A DNA stretch of 14,546 nucleotides from Acidobacteriota bacterium (lineage in GTDB: Bacteria; Acidobacteriota; Terriglobia; Terriglobales; Acidobacteriaceae), in NCBI GenBank assembly GCA_021779695.1, contig JAJYAE010000077.1:1-14546 (forward strand), given 5' to 3'. This document shows, in pieces, positions 8,218 to 14,546 of the stretch; the first letter of the stretch is position 1, and every line of letters starts with the position of its first letter. Both the position numbers and the translations under genes were made by a program. The notes beneath the pieces were generated by a model. The model made no database searches. It had not been told where the DNA came from and saw only the letters and a list, made by a program, of their open reading frames with translations.

Positions 8218-8550
8218 CCGGCGGATGATCTAACCAAAGCGCGCACCGCATCCCAGCTTCCGAATATCGTCTATTTTCTATGCCACGAGGCCACCGAGAT
8301 GATCGGGGGAAGCGATCAGCGATTCCTCGAGATCGGACTGCGTGACGCTAAACCCGAGCACAAGATCTTCCGCAGCACGAATCAAAGCTGGGCACAATCC
8401 AGGGCGCAGCCAAACCTCTCGGGATAGTCGGCGCGAAGGCCTTTGGTGTCCGTCAACGGCTGCTACACTTTCGCGCTGACTCCCGCCCAGATGCTCCGCT
8501 TCGTCTCCGGGTCAGTTATGCGCAAGCCAGTTGAGTCTGGTCCGGCTGGA
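8218..8550 (+). pseudogene. Decayed CHAT (caspase-like) protease domain fragment
   Basis: Frame from 8218 reads QLPNIVYFLCHEATE, the strand and catalytic-His segment of CHAT domains (His codon 8284-8286), then RFLEIGLRDAKPEHKIFRST and SWAQ, as in this family. After an in-frame TAG (8425-8427) the same frame continues PLVSVNGCYTFALTPAQMLR, the catalytic-Cys segment NGC (Cys codon 8461-8463), and FVSGSV. His and Cys are 59 codons apart, as expected. The rest of the domain after FVSGSV is missing and the N-terminal part is not recognisable, so this is a truncated and broken remnant. CHAT proteases often act in stress or defence signalling; no partner gene survives here. The end is approximate, and the remnant runs up to the promoter region of the arsR gene. 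Confidence 0.65.
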
Positions 8551-8586
8551 CGCATGCGAACAATCGAATATTCTTATGTTAAGATT
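8547..8586 (+). promoter_or_regulatory. Candidate promoter and ArsR operator upstream of arsR-hyf
   Basis: TGGACG (8547-8552) and TATTCT (8569-8574) are 16 bases apart, each matching four of six sigma-70 consensus bases. An 8-base palindrome, GAATATTC (8566-8573), overlaps the -10, and imperfect arms AATC (8562-8565) and GATT (8583-8586) flank this AT-rich patch. ArsR proteins usually bind AT-rich inverted repeats over the promoter, so autoregulation is plausible but unproven. Confidence 0.35.
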
Positions 8587-8594
8587 GAGATGTG

Positions 8595-8939
8595 ATGCCC
8601 GACTCACTACGCCGCTTCAAAGCCGATGTATTTCAGGCTCTGGCGCACCCAACCCGAATCGCGATTATCGAACTGCTTGGGAATCGAGAACTCTCGGCTG
8701 GCGACCTGATTGACGAACTCGGGATGGAGCAGGCCAACGTCTCGCAACACCTGGCCGTTCTTCGATCAAGGCAACTTGTTGTGAACCGGAAGGTCGGCAA
8801 TCAGGTCTTCTATTCCGTTCGCGATCCGATCCTGCTCCAGGTACTTGCCCTGATGCGCAGCTATTTTCAAAAACACCTGAATGAGGCGTTGGCCATCCTG
8901 GAAAAGATTGGCGAATCTCAGGCGGAGAATACCGAGTGA
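8595..8939 (+). CDS. ArsR-family winged-helix transcriptional regulator without cysteines
   Basis: Small dimeric DNA-binding repressor, probably controlling itself and the hyf genes directly downstream. The 114 residues contain the ArsR core: FQALAHPTRIAIIELLG (13-29), the HTH with ELSAGDLIDELGMEQANVSQHLAVLRS (32-58), and a wing with VVNRKVGNQVFYSVRDP (62-78). The metal-binding CxC of ArsR/SmtB is replaced by ELSAGDL and the protein has no cysteine at all, so it is not a classic arsenic or cadmium sensor and not a thiol-based redox switch; the signal is unknown. ATG at 8595 is preferred; a GTG one codon earlier is possible. The ribosome site is weak (GAG about 6 bases upstream). A candidate promoter/operator lies just upstream. 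The gap to hyfB is 61 bases and is filled by a possible small ORF. Confidence 0.9.
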   Translation: MPDSLRRFKADVFQALAHPTRIAIIELLGNRELSAGDLIDELGMEQANVSQHLAVLRSRQLVVNRKVGNQVFYSVRDPILLQVLALMRSYFQKHLNEALAILEKIGESQAENTE

Positions 8940-9004
8940 TGGAGTCACCTCAAGTCTCTTCATCGCTAGAGTCTGCGCGGTCTCACAGAGGAGAATCGGT
9001 TTGA
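8939..9004 (+). CDS. Possible 21-codon bridging ORF between arsR and hyfB
   Basis: Reads MESPQVSSSLESARSHRGES plus V, then TGA. Its ATG overlaps the arsR stop (TGATG, 8937-8941) and its TGA (9002-9004) overlaps the TTG start of hyfB (9001-9003). A GGAG at 8924-8927 lies 11 bases before the ATG. The arrangement would let ribosomes pass from arsR to hyfB by coupled termination and restart. It has no recognisable family, is Ser-rich, and could be a chance open frame; translation is unproven. Confidence 0.25.
   Translation: MESPQVSSSLESARSHRGESV
8987..8994 (+). promoter_or_regulatory. Ribosome binding site deciding the hyfB TTG start
   Basis: AGAGGAGA ends 6 bases before TTG at 9001. It supports this rare start codon and a 678-residue HyfB; the open frame reaches back to 8881, but that part lies inside arsR. 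Confidence 0.7.
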
Positions 9005-11037
9005 TCGCGCAATTCTCGGGCAATTTACCTGGCGCTGTTTTCAGCCATCCCCTCGGTTCCACACTCCTTGTCGTGGCGTGCTGGCCGCTGATTGCACTCG
9101 CGTGTCTGCTGCGCCCACACAGCATTCGCTACGTTGCACGTTTTCTGTTTCCTGTTGGCGCTCTGGTCTGTGTGGCCATGTTCTTATTGGCCGGAACGTT
9201 CCTCATCTCCGGGCATGTGCCTGAGGTGATGATTCTGCCCCTGGGACTGCCAGATCTCCCATTCCATGTGCGACTCGACGCACTCTCTGCATTTTTCTTA
9301 CTCATTCTCGGCCTAGCGGGGGCTGGAATATCCACGTTTGCGGCGGGGTATTTCCGGAGTGGCGAAGGCACTGCTCCTGGGCTGCTCGGCCTCCACTACC
9401 ACGTCTTTCTCGCCAGCATGGCCGTGGTGATGTTGGCTGACGATGCATACCTCTTCATGGTGGCTTGGGAAACGATGGCTTTGACTTCGTACTTCCTCGT
9501 CACATCACAGCATCGGATACCCGAGATTCGGCGTGCAGGATTTCTCTATCTGCTGATGGCGCACATTGGCGCAGTTTGCATTTTGCTCAGTTTCGGAGTC
9601 ATGCAGGGTGGAAGCTGGCAATTCACGTTCGACGCCATGCGCAGCGCTTCCCTTGCGCCTTTCTGGGCGACCGTCGCATTCACTCTCGCACTTCTCGGAT
9701 TTGGTGCAAAGGCGGGATTGGTGCCAATGCATGTCTGGCTGCCAGAGGCGCATCCGGCAGCGCCGTCGCCGGTCTCGGCCATGATGAGCGGCCTCATGCT
9801 CAAGACTGCCATCTACGGTCTGCTGCGCATCACATTTGACCTGCTCCATGTGCAGTTCTGGCAATGGGGAGTGGCTGTGCTTGCCCTTGGGCTTTTCTCG
9901 GCTCTTTTTGGGGCAATCTTCGCCGGCGTTCAGACGGATATGAAGCGCCTGCTGGCTTACTCCTCAATCGAGAACGTCGGACTGATCTTTACCGGCATTG
10001 GCCTGTCCATTCTCTTCGCGGCAAGCAATATGCGTTTGTTCGCCGCGCTGGCCCTCGCAGCTGCGCTGATCCATGCGTTGAATCACTCTCTCTTCAAGAG
10101 CTTGCTGTTTCTGGCGACCGGAAGTGTTTTGCACTCGACACACCAGCGCAGCCTCGGGAAGCTCGGCGGCCTGATTCGTTCCATGCCGTGGGTGGCCTCC
10201 CTGACGCTCATCGGTACACTGGCCATCGCCGGTTTGCCGCCACTCAACGGCTTTGTCTCCGAGTGGCTGCTCTTGCAATCGTTTCTTTACACCCCGCAGT
10301 TGCCTCACGCCTTTATCAACATGCTGATTCCTCTGGGCGCGGCAGCTCTGGCTCTCACCGTTGCCCTGGCTGCGTACGTCATGGTGAAGTTCTACGGTGT
10401 AATTTTCCTCGGCCAGCCGAGAGAGGCGCTGTTGGCGCAGGCTCATGATGCCAATTGGCTCGAACGGATCGGCCTGGCGTGGCTCGCCGCCGGATGTATC
10501 GTGATCGGTGTCCAGCCGCAACTCGCGCTTCATGCCGCAGGTAAGTCCACGGGAATGCTCGTGGGACAAACCATCGCTCCGGACCCCTCCGTTTGGCGCA
10601 TCGCACCGATTGCACCGGAACAGGCTTCCTACAGCGGTTGGATTTTTCTTGCTGTCATTCTCTGTACGGTCGCTGTCACGTTCCTCGCGGTGCGCCTGCT
10701 GGCCCACGGGCGCATTCGCAGAACAGCACCTTGGGATTGCGGATATCCCTGGCAAACATCTCGAATGCAGGACACAGCCGAAGGATTCGGCCAACCAATT
10801 CGTCACATGTTCGGCGCGTTCTTTCACATGGAGCGCGATCTACCTTCGCCGGCAGACCTGGCGCCAAGGTATCGAGTCCGCATCGAAGACCGCTTTTGGC
10901 GCGCTCTCTACCGACCGATCGCTGGTGCCGTCCAGCGGCTGGCAGACCTCGTCAGTTTTCTGCAGGGTGGACGCCTCGCGATTTACTTGCTCTTCAGCTT
11001 CCTCACGCTACTTGGCTTGTTGGTGTTCGTCCTATGA
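9001..11037 (+). CDS. hyfB: Hydrogenase-4-like component B (antiporter-like membrane subunit)
   Basis: Large proton-translocating subunit, related to NuoL/MrpA-D, in the membrane arm of a group-4 hydrogenase or related complex. Starting at TTG 9001 it has 678 residues, close to E. coli HyfB (672). It is almost wholly hydrophobic, with many predicted helices. Typical residues are visible: Glu157 in MVAWETMALTSYFLV, Lys237 in GFGAKAGLVPMHVWLPEAH, Lys268 in GLMLKTAIY, DMKRLLAYSSIENVG (314-328, Lys315) and the HALNHSLFKSLLF segment (358-370). The C-terminal part has the WDCGYPWQTSRMQDTAEGF signature seen in HyfB/HycC, followed by a last membrane helix. The TTG start has a good ribosome site. Its stop overlaps the hyfC start (ATGA at 11034-11037), so the two are probably coupled. 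Likely regulated by the upstream ArsR protein. Confidence 0.93.
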   Translation: MIAQFSGNLPGAVFSHPLGSTLLVVACWPLIALACLLRPHSIRYVARFLFPVGALVCVAMFLLAGTFLISGHVPEVMILPLGLPDLPFHVRLDALSAFFLLILGLAGAGISTFAAGYFRSGEGTAPGLLGLHYHVFLASMAVVMLADDAYLFMVAWETMALTSYFLVTSQHRIPEIRRAGFLYLLMAHIGAVCILLSFGVMQGGSWQFTFDAMRSASLAPFWATVAFTLALLGFGAKAGLVPMHVWLPEAHPAAPSPVSAMMSGLMLKTAIYGLLRITFDLLHVQFWQWGVAVLALGLFSALFGAIFAGVQTDMKRLLAYSSIENVGLIFTGIGLSILFAASNMRLFAALALAAALIHALNHSLFKSLLFLATGSVLHSTHQRSLGKLGGLIRSMPWVASLTLIGTLAIAGLPPLNGFVSEWLLLQSFLYTPQLPHAFINMLIPLGAAALALTVALAAYVMVKFYGVIFLGQPREALLAQAHDANWLERIGLAWLAAGCIVIGVQPQLALHAAGKSTGMLVGQTIAPDPSVWRIAPIAPEQASYSGWIFLAVILCTVAVTFLAVRLLAHGRIRRTAPWDCGYPWQTSRMQDTAEGFGQPIRHMFGAFFHMERDLPSPADLAPRYRVRIEDRFWRALYRPIAGAVQRLADLVSFLQGGRLAIYLLFSFLTLLGLLVFVL

Positions 11038-11996
11038 GAGGAATCGCATTTGTCTGGCAATTCGGAGAAGTGATTCTCGCCATCGCGCTCGCGCCGATCT
11101 TCTCAGGCTGGATCGCTCAATGCCGCGCCTGGATGCAGAATCGATCCGCTCCGCCGCTGACGCAGCAATACCGCATGTTGCGCAAACTGTTTAATAAAGA
11201 CGCTGCACTGGCTGAAAATGCTTCTCGATTGTTCCGCACCGCCCCCTATGTGCTCTTCGGAACCATGGTGCTGGCCGCGGCGATTATCCCTTCGGTCGTC
11301 ACAGATCTTCCTTTTGCGCGCGCGGCCGACGCCATCGCGCTAATCGGCCTCTTTGCAACAGCCAGAGTGTTTCAGGCACTCGCAGCCATGGACATCGGGA
11401 CTGCGTTTGGAACACTGGGAGCGCGCCGGGAAATGATGGTCGGCTTTCTCGCCGAACCGGCAATCCTGATGGTCTTCTTCAATGCTTTTCTTCTCTTCGG
11501 CACCACCGCACTGACGAGCCTGGTCGATAACTACGCCACGCATCCTTCGCTGATCGATCCCAGTGTGGTCTTTGCCGCGATCGCATTCGTCATGGTTTTC
11601 CTCGCTGAGAATGCCCGCATTCCGATTGACAATCCTGCCACGCATCTTGAACTCACGATGATCCACGAGGCGATGGTGCTCGAATACTCTGCGAGGCACC
11701 TTGCCCTCATCGAATGGGCGTCGAGCCTCAAGCTCTTCAACTACGCGTGCATCGGGATCGCGCTTTTTATCCCCTGGGGAATCGCGATTCACGGCGCGGC
11801 AGTCGGCGCGGTTTTGATCGCCCTCGTTACGTTGATTCTGAAGTTGGCTCTTTGTGGAGCGGCGCTTGCGCTAATTGAGTCCGTTTCTGCCAAGCTGCGT
11901 ATCTTCCGGGCTCCGGAGTTCATGGTTATGGCCTTTTTGATTGCCGTGCTCGGGCTGCTCGTTCACCTTCTGCTGGGAGCGAATACCGGTGCTTAG
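11034..11996 (+). CDS. hyfC: Hydrogenase-4-like component C (NuoH-like membrane anchor)
   Basis: Membrane subunit related to complex I NuoH, HycD and HyfC; it anchors the hydrophilic arm and forms part of the proton or quinone interface. The 320 residues match HyfC in length. Seen: PLTQQYRMLRKLFNKD (41-56), the DIGTAFGTLGARREMMVGF segment (120-138) followed by EPAIL, and FLAENARIPIDNPATHLELT (189-208) continuing to HEAMVLEYSARHLALIEW, all strongly conserved in the family, plus about eight predicted helices. The open frame runs back to 10593, but that part lies inside hyfB in another frame; the ATG at 11034 gives the expected N-terminus (MRGIAFVWQFGEVILA) and an ATGA overlap with hyfB. It ends 8 bases past the hyfE start. 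Confidence 0.93.
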   Translation: MRGIAFVWQFGEVILAIALAPIFSGWIAQCRAWMQNRSAPPLTQQYRMLRKLFNKDAALAENASRLFRTAPYVLFGTMVLAAAIIPSVVTDLPFARAADAIALIGLFATARVFQALAAMDIGTAFGTLGARREMMVGFLAEPAILMVFFNAFLLFGTTALTSLVDNYATHPSLIDPSVVFAAIAFVMVFLAENARIPIDNPATHLELTMIHEAMVLEYSARHLALIEWASSLKLFNYACIGIALFIPWGIAIHGAAVGAVLIALVTLILKLALCGAALALIESVSAKLRIFRAPEFMVMAFLIAVLGLLVHLLLGANTGA

Positions 11997-12654
11997 ATCC
12001 CATCTCGATGTCGAACTACTAAAGCTGCTCGCAGCGGGCATGTTGCTGATCTCCTTTGCCATGCTTTCCACGCGGCGAACGCAGCAACTGATTACGCTGT
12101 TCGCCTGGCAGGGGGCAATCCTTTTTCTATCGACAACCCTGATTGCACATGAAGCCGGGCTCACCGAACTCTATTTTTCCGCAGGACTCACTCTCATCCT
12201 GAAGGTCATCACCCTACCCCTGATTCTTCATACCCTGATCAAGCGGCTCGGAGCCCAATGGGACAACGAGCGGCTGGTCAACATTCCCATCACCATGCTG
12301 GTGGGTCTGGTGCTGGTTATCTTCGCTTTTGGTCTCGCACAGCCAATCAGCCAGCTTGCCACAACAATCACTCGACACACCATCGGCATCGCGCTTGCGG
12401 TGATCCTGCTGTCTTTCCTGATGATGATTACGCGCAGCAAGGCAGTGACCCAGGTGATCGGTTTTCTGGCGATGGAAAATGGCCTCTTCTTCGCGGCAAC
12501 CAGCGCCACTTACGGAATGCCAATGGTGATCGAACTTGGCATTGCGCTCGATCTACTCGTAGCCGTATTCATTCTCGGAATCTTCTTCTTTCAGATCCGC
12601 GAGCAGTTCGACAGTCTCGACCTGCACCATCTCGAATCTCTGAAGGAGGAGTAA
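11989..12654 (+). CDS. hyfE: Hydrogenase-4-like component E (NuoK-like membrane subunit)
   Basis: Membrane protein of the Hyf complex, related to NuoK and to the MrpC-like part of antiporters. The GTG start at 11989 gives 221 residues, close to HyfE (216), and is preceded by GGGAG 9 bases upstream; a start at 11941 would add 16 residues lying inside hyfC. Seven or so hydrophobic segments are visible, with the pattern of HyfE: TLILKVITLPLILHTLIKRL (66-85), an acidic membrane residue in GFLAMENGLFFAA (157-169), and ELGIALDLLVAVFILGIFFF (179-198) near the C-terminus. It overlaps hyfC by 8 bases and is 2 bases before hyfF. HyfD, which sits between C and E in E. coli, is not present here. Confidence 0.9.
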   Translation: MLRSHLDVELLKLLAAGMLLISFAMLSTRRTQQLITLFAWQGAILFLSTTLIAHEAGLTELYFSAGLTLILKVITLPLILHTLIKRLGAQWDNERLVNIPITMLVGLVLVIFAFGLAQPISQLATTITRHTIGIALAVILLSFLMMITRSKAVTQVIGFLAMENGLFFAATSATYGMPMVIELGIALDLLVAVFILGIFFFQIREQFDSLDLHHLESLKEE

Positions 12655-12656
12655 AC

Positions 12657-14108
12657 ATGGAACTCTGGCTGGTCCTGGGAATACCGCTCGTTGGAACTTT
12701 CGTGCTCGCAATCTTGGGCGCGCGCCGTTATGCGCCTGAAGTCAACGTCGGAGTGAGCCTTGCTACATTCCTTGCCGCTTCCCTCCTCGTGGTAAGGGTT
12801 ATTCGCAACGGGTCCCTGTTAATTGGACATGAGCAGTTCTTCGTTGATCCGTTCAACGTATTTCTCGTTGCCCTGACCGCTTTCGTCGGCCTCACAACCG
12901 CGATCTTTTCGCGACCTTACATGCGAATCGAAGAGCATCACGGCCGGCTCACCGCGCGGCGATTGCGCCTCTATCACAGTATGTATCAGCTCTTCATGTT
13001 CGCGATGCTTCTTGCGTTGCTCACCAACAACATGGGGCTCGTCTGGGTTGCCATGGAAGCGGCCACCCTTTCAACCGTGCTGCTGGTCTCGCTTTACAGA
13101 ACCAAGGCAAGTCTCGAAGCAGCCTGGAAGTATTTCATCCTGTGTGGCGTGGGCATCGCCCAGGCATTGTTTGGAACCATACTTCTCTACTTCGCAGCTG
13201 AGCGCACCCTTGGCCGCCAGGGGATGACAGCATTGCTCTGGACCCACTTGAACGCAGCCAAGGCCGATCTTGAACCGACCGTCATGGGCCTTGCATTCGT
13301 CTTCCTGCTTGTTGGGTATGGGACCAAGGTCGGATTGGCCCCGCTTCATAATTGGCTTCCCGATGCGCATGCTGAAGGCCCGACGCCCGTCTCCGCTGTG
13401 CTTTCTGGGCTCCTCCTGAATGTCGCGCTCTACGCAGTGATCCGCTGCAAGGCACTGGCTGTCGGCTCCATCGGTCCTCTTATGCCGGGTCGGATGCTGA
13501 TGGCGTTTGGATTGTTGTCAGCGGTCCTGGCGGCGTTCTTCCTGTGGAGGCAACGCGACATCAAGCGCCTCTTCGGCTACTCATCCATAGAGCACATGGG
13601 CATTATCACGTTTGCATTTGGCCTGGGCGGCCCTGTCGCCAACTTCGCCGCACTACTGCACATGACCGTCCACTCCCTCACAAAGTCCTCCATCTTCTTT
13701 ACTGCCGGGCATGCCTCTCAAACAGCGGGTACACAGCAGATCGATGGAATTCGCGGACTCGTTGGCATCAGTCCTACGATTGGATGGGGCCTGATGCTTG
13801 GATCGCTGGCAATTCTCGGCATGCCCCCATTCGGTGTGTTCGCAAGCGAGTTCCTGATCCTTACGACGGCCATGCGAGAGCACCCCTGGACGACGCCGTT
13901 TCTTCTCATCGCGCTCGGAGTGGCGTTTGCGGGAATCTTCATGAAGGTGCAGCCGATGGCATTTGGAGAGAGCGACGCCCCCAAGCTGCCGCACTCTCCC
14001 GCATTAGTGCCGGTCTTCGTCCATTTGGCGATAGTTCTTGTATTGGGACTTTATATTCCTCCTGCGTTGGCGGAGTGGTATCGCGCCGCGGCGCGATTGA
14101 TCGGGTGA
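12657..14108 (+). CDS. hyfF: Hydrogenase-4-like component F (antiporter-like membrane subunit)
   Basis: Second proton-translocating antiporter-type subunit. It has 483 residues, slightly shorter than E. coli HyfF (526). Visible motifs are Glu134 in VAMEAATLSTVLL, Lys224 in YGTKVGLAPLHNWLPDAHAE with Asp236, RDIKRLFGYSSIEHMG (300-315, Lys303), and the LLHMTVHSLTKSSIFF segment (333-348) with His335, His339 and Lys343. These match the usual proton-path residues of the family. The frame is open back to 12258, inside hyfE, but the ATG at 12657 directly follows the hyfE stop and has a strong AAGGAGGAG ribosome site. It is 4 bases before hyfG. Confidence 0.93.
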   Translation: MELWLVLGIPLVGTFVLAILGARRYAPEVNVGVSLATFLAASLLVVRVIRNGSLLIGHEQFFVDPFNVFLVALTAFVGLTTAIFSRPYMRIEEHHGRLTARRLRLYHSMYQLFMFAMLLALLTNNMGLVWVAMEAATLSTVLLVSLYRTKASLEAAWKYFILCGVGIAQALFGTILLYFAAERTLGRQGMTALLWTHLNAAKADLEPTVMGLAFVFLLVGYGTKVGLAPLHNWLPDAHAEGPTPVSAVLSGLLLNVALYAVIRCKALAVGSIGPLMPGRMLMAFGLLSAVLAAFFLWRQRDIKRLFGYSSIEHMGIITFAFGLGGPVANFAALLHMTVHSLTKSSIFFTAGHASQTAGTQQIDGIRGLVGISPTIGWGLMLGSLAILGMPPFGVFASEFLILTTAMREHPWTTPFLLIALGVAFAGIFMKVQPMAFGESDAPKLPHSPALVPVFVHLAIVLVLGLYIPPALAEWYRAAARLIG

Positions 14109-14112
14109 TGAT

Positions 14113-14546
14113 ATGACTCCTGAGTTCAAAGAGGGAGCGAAGTCGGTGTCGTCCAATCTGCCATGCAGTCGGAGGCGAGTGGGCGCTGTCGAATGGCGGG
14201 AGACCGCAAGGTCGGTGCGTTCCGCCGGCGGACGTCTTGTCGCTCTTTGGGGAACTGATGATCGGGATCGCGATAGCCGATATCGGGTCTTTGCCGTCTA
14301 CCTCCAGTCGGGCGGCCTCGCCATCGTCGAGCATGAGATGGACGGCGGAGCCAAGCCGACCTACCCGAGCCTTCAAGAATACTTCCCAAGTGCCTTGAGA
14401 ATGGAACGGGCTATCTTCGATCTGGTCGGCATCAAGAGCATGGAACCGGACCATCGCGGATGGCTGCGCCACGGTGGATGGCCGGAAGATACGTTCCCGC
14501 TTCGGCGAGACTTTGACCGCGACCATCAATTTTCGGTGGTGTCCGA
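14113..14546 (+). CDS. hyfG: Hydrogenase-4-like component G, N-terminal (NuoC-like) part, cut by window edge
   Basis: Start of the large subunit of the hydrophilic arm, in which a NuoC-like 30-kDa domain is fused to the large (NuoD/hydrogenase-like) domain. 144 codons are present. The stretch FPSALRMERAIFDLVGIKSM (92-111), then EPDHRGWLRHGGWPEDTFPL (112-131), is the complex I 30-kDa subunit signature. The start at 14113 is 4 bases after the hyfF stop, with a weak GGGTG site. The large domain, which would show whether the four cysteine nickel ligands are present, lies beyond the right edge. That part would decide between a true [NiFe] hydrogenase and a hydrogenase-related (Ehr-type) complex. 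No HyfA-like ferredoxin gene is seen upstream. Confidence 0.88.
   Translation, partial: MTPEFKEGAKSVSSNLPCSRRRVGAVEWRETARSVRSAGGRLVALWGTDDRDRDSRYRVFAVYLQSGGLAIVEHEMDGGAKPTYPSLQEYFPSALRMERAIFDLVGIKSMEPDHRGWLRHGGWPEDTFPLRRDFDRDHQFSVVS

Noticed and set aside
9964..10827. Long minus-strand open frame (287 codons) opposite hyfB
   Set aside because: Charged, low-complexity product lying opposite a clearly conserved gene; shadow frame.
10593..11033. Upstream extension of the hyfC open frame
   Set aside because: It lies inside hyfB in another frame and has no family resemblance; the HyfC similarity begins at the ATG at 11034.
12258..12656. Upstream extension of the hyfF open frame
   Set aside because: It overlaps hyfE and does not resemble HyfF; the ATG at 12657 has a strong ribosome site.
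13939..14529. Minus-strand open frame opposite hyfF/hyfG
   Set aside because: The plus strand encodes conserved HyfF and the NuoC-like HyfG; the minus product has no recognisable family.

Overview
The window is a stretch of bacterial chromosome with moderately high GC. Two operons point away from each other across about 1.75 kb of decayed DNA. Family resemblance (EPS operon layout, GAF/CHAT remnants, a Hyf-like complex without visible hydrogenase genes) suggests Acidobacteriota or a similar soil lineage. This is an inference; there is no rRNA or other marker here.

Left part (1-6833, all on the minus strand, reading leftwards): an exopolysaccharide operon of the Wzx/Wzy type. In transcription order it encodes a Wzz/GNVR chain-length protein, a BY-kinase-like ATPase whose P-loop lysine is missing, a short periplasmic polysaccharide export protein, a polyprenyl-phosphate sugar-1-phosphate transferase that starts the repeat unit, and two GT4 glycosyltransferases. 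The last glycosyltransferase runs off the left edge. Two junctions are ATGA overlaps and the other gaps are short, so this looks like one transcript. No flippase or polymerase is seen; they would have to lie to the left or elsewhere.

Middle (6834-8594): no intact gene. On the plus strand there are clear remains of a tandem-GAF protein (7201-7909), broken by stops and frameshifts, then an unassigned stretch, then the remains of a CHAT (caspase-like) protease domain (8218 to about 8550) that still carries its His and Cys signature segments.

Right part (8595-14546, plus strand): a cysteine-free ArsR-family repressor gene followed by hyfB, hyfC, hyfE, hyfF and the start of hyfG. These encode the membrane arm and the NuoC-like part of a complex-I-like (hydrogenase-4 / energy-converting-hydrogenase-related) complex. 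hyfA and hyfD are absent from this order. Whether the complex is a real [NiFe] hydrogenase cannot be told, because the nickel-ligand part of HyfG and the HyfI subunit lie beyond the right edge. Genes overlap or nearly touch. A 21-codon ORF exactly bridges arsR and hyfB, its start overlapping the arsR stop and its stop overlapping the TTG start of hyfB. The best candidates for something new are the ArsR-controlled Hyf-like complex with this small bridging ORF, and the degenerate kinase in the EPS operon.
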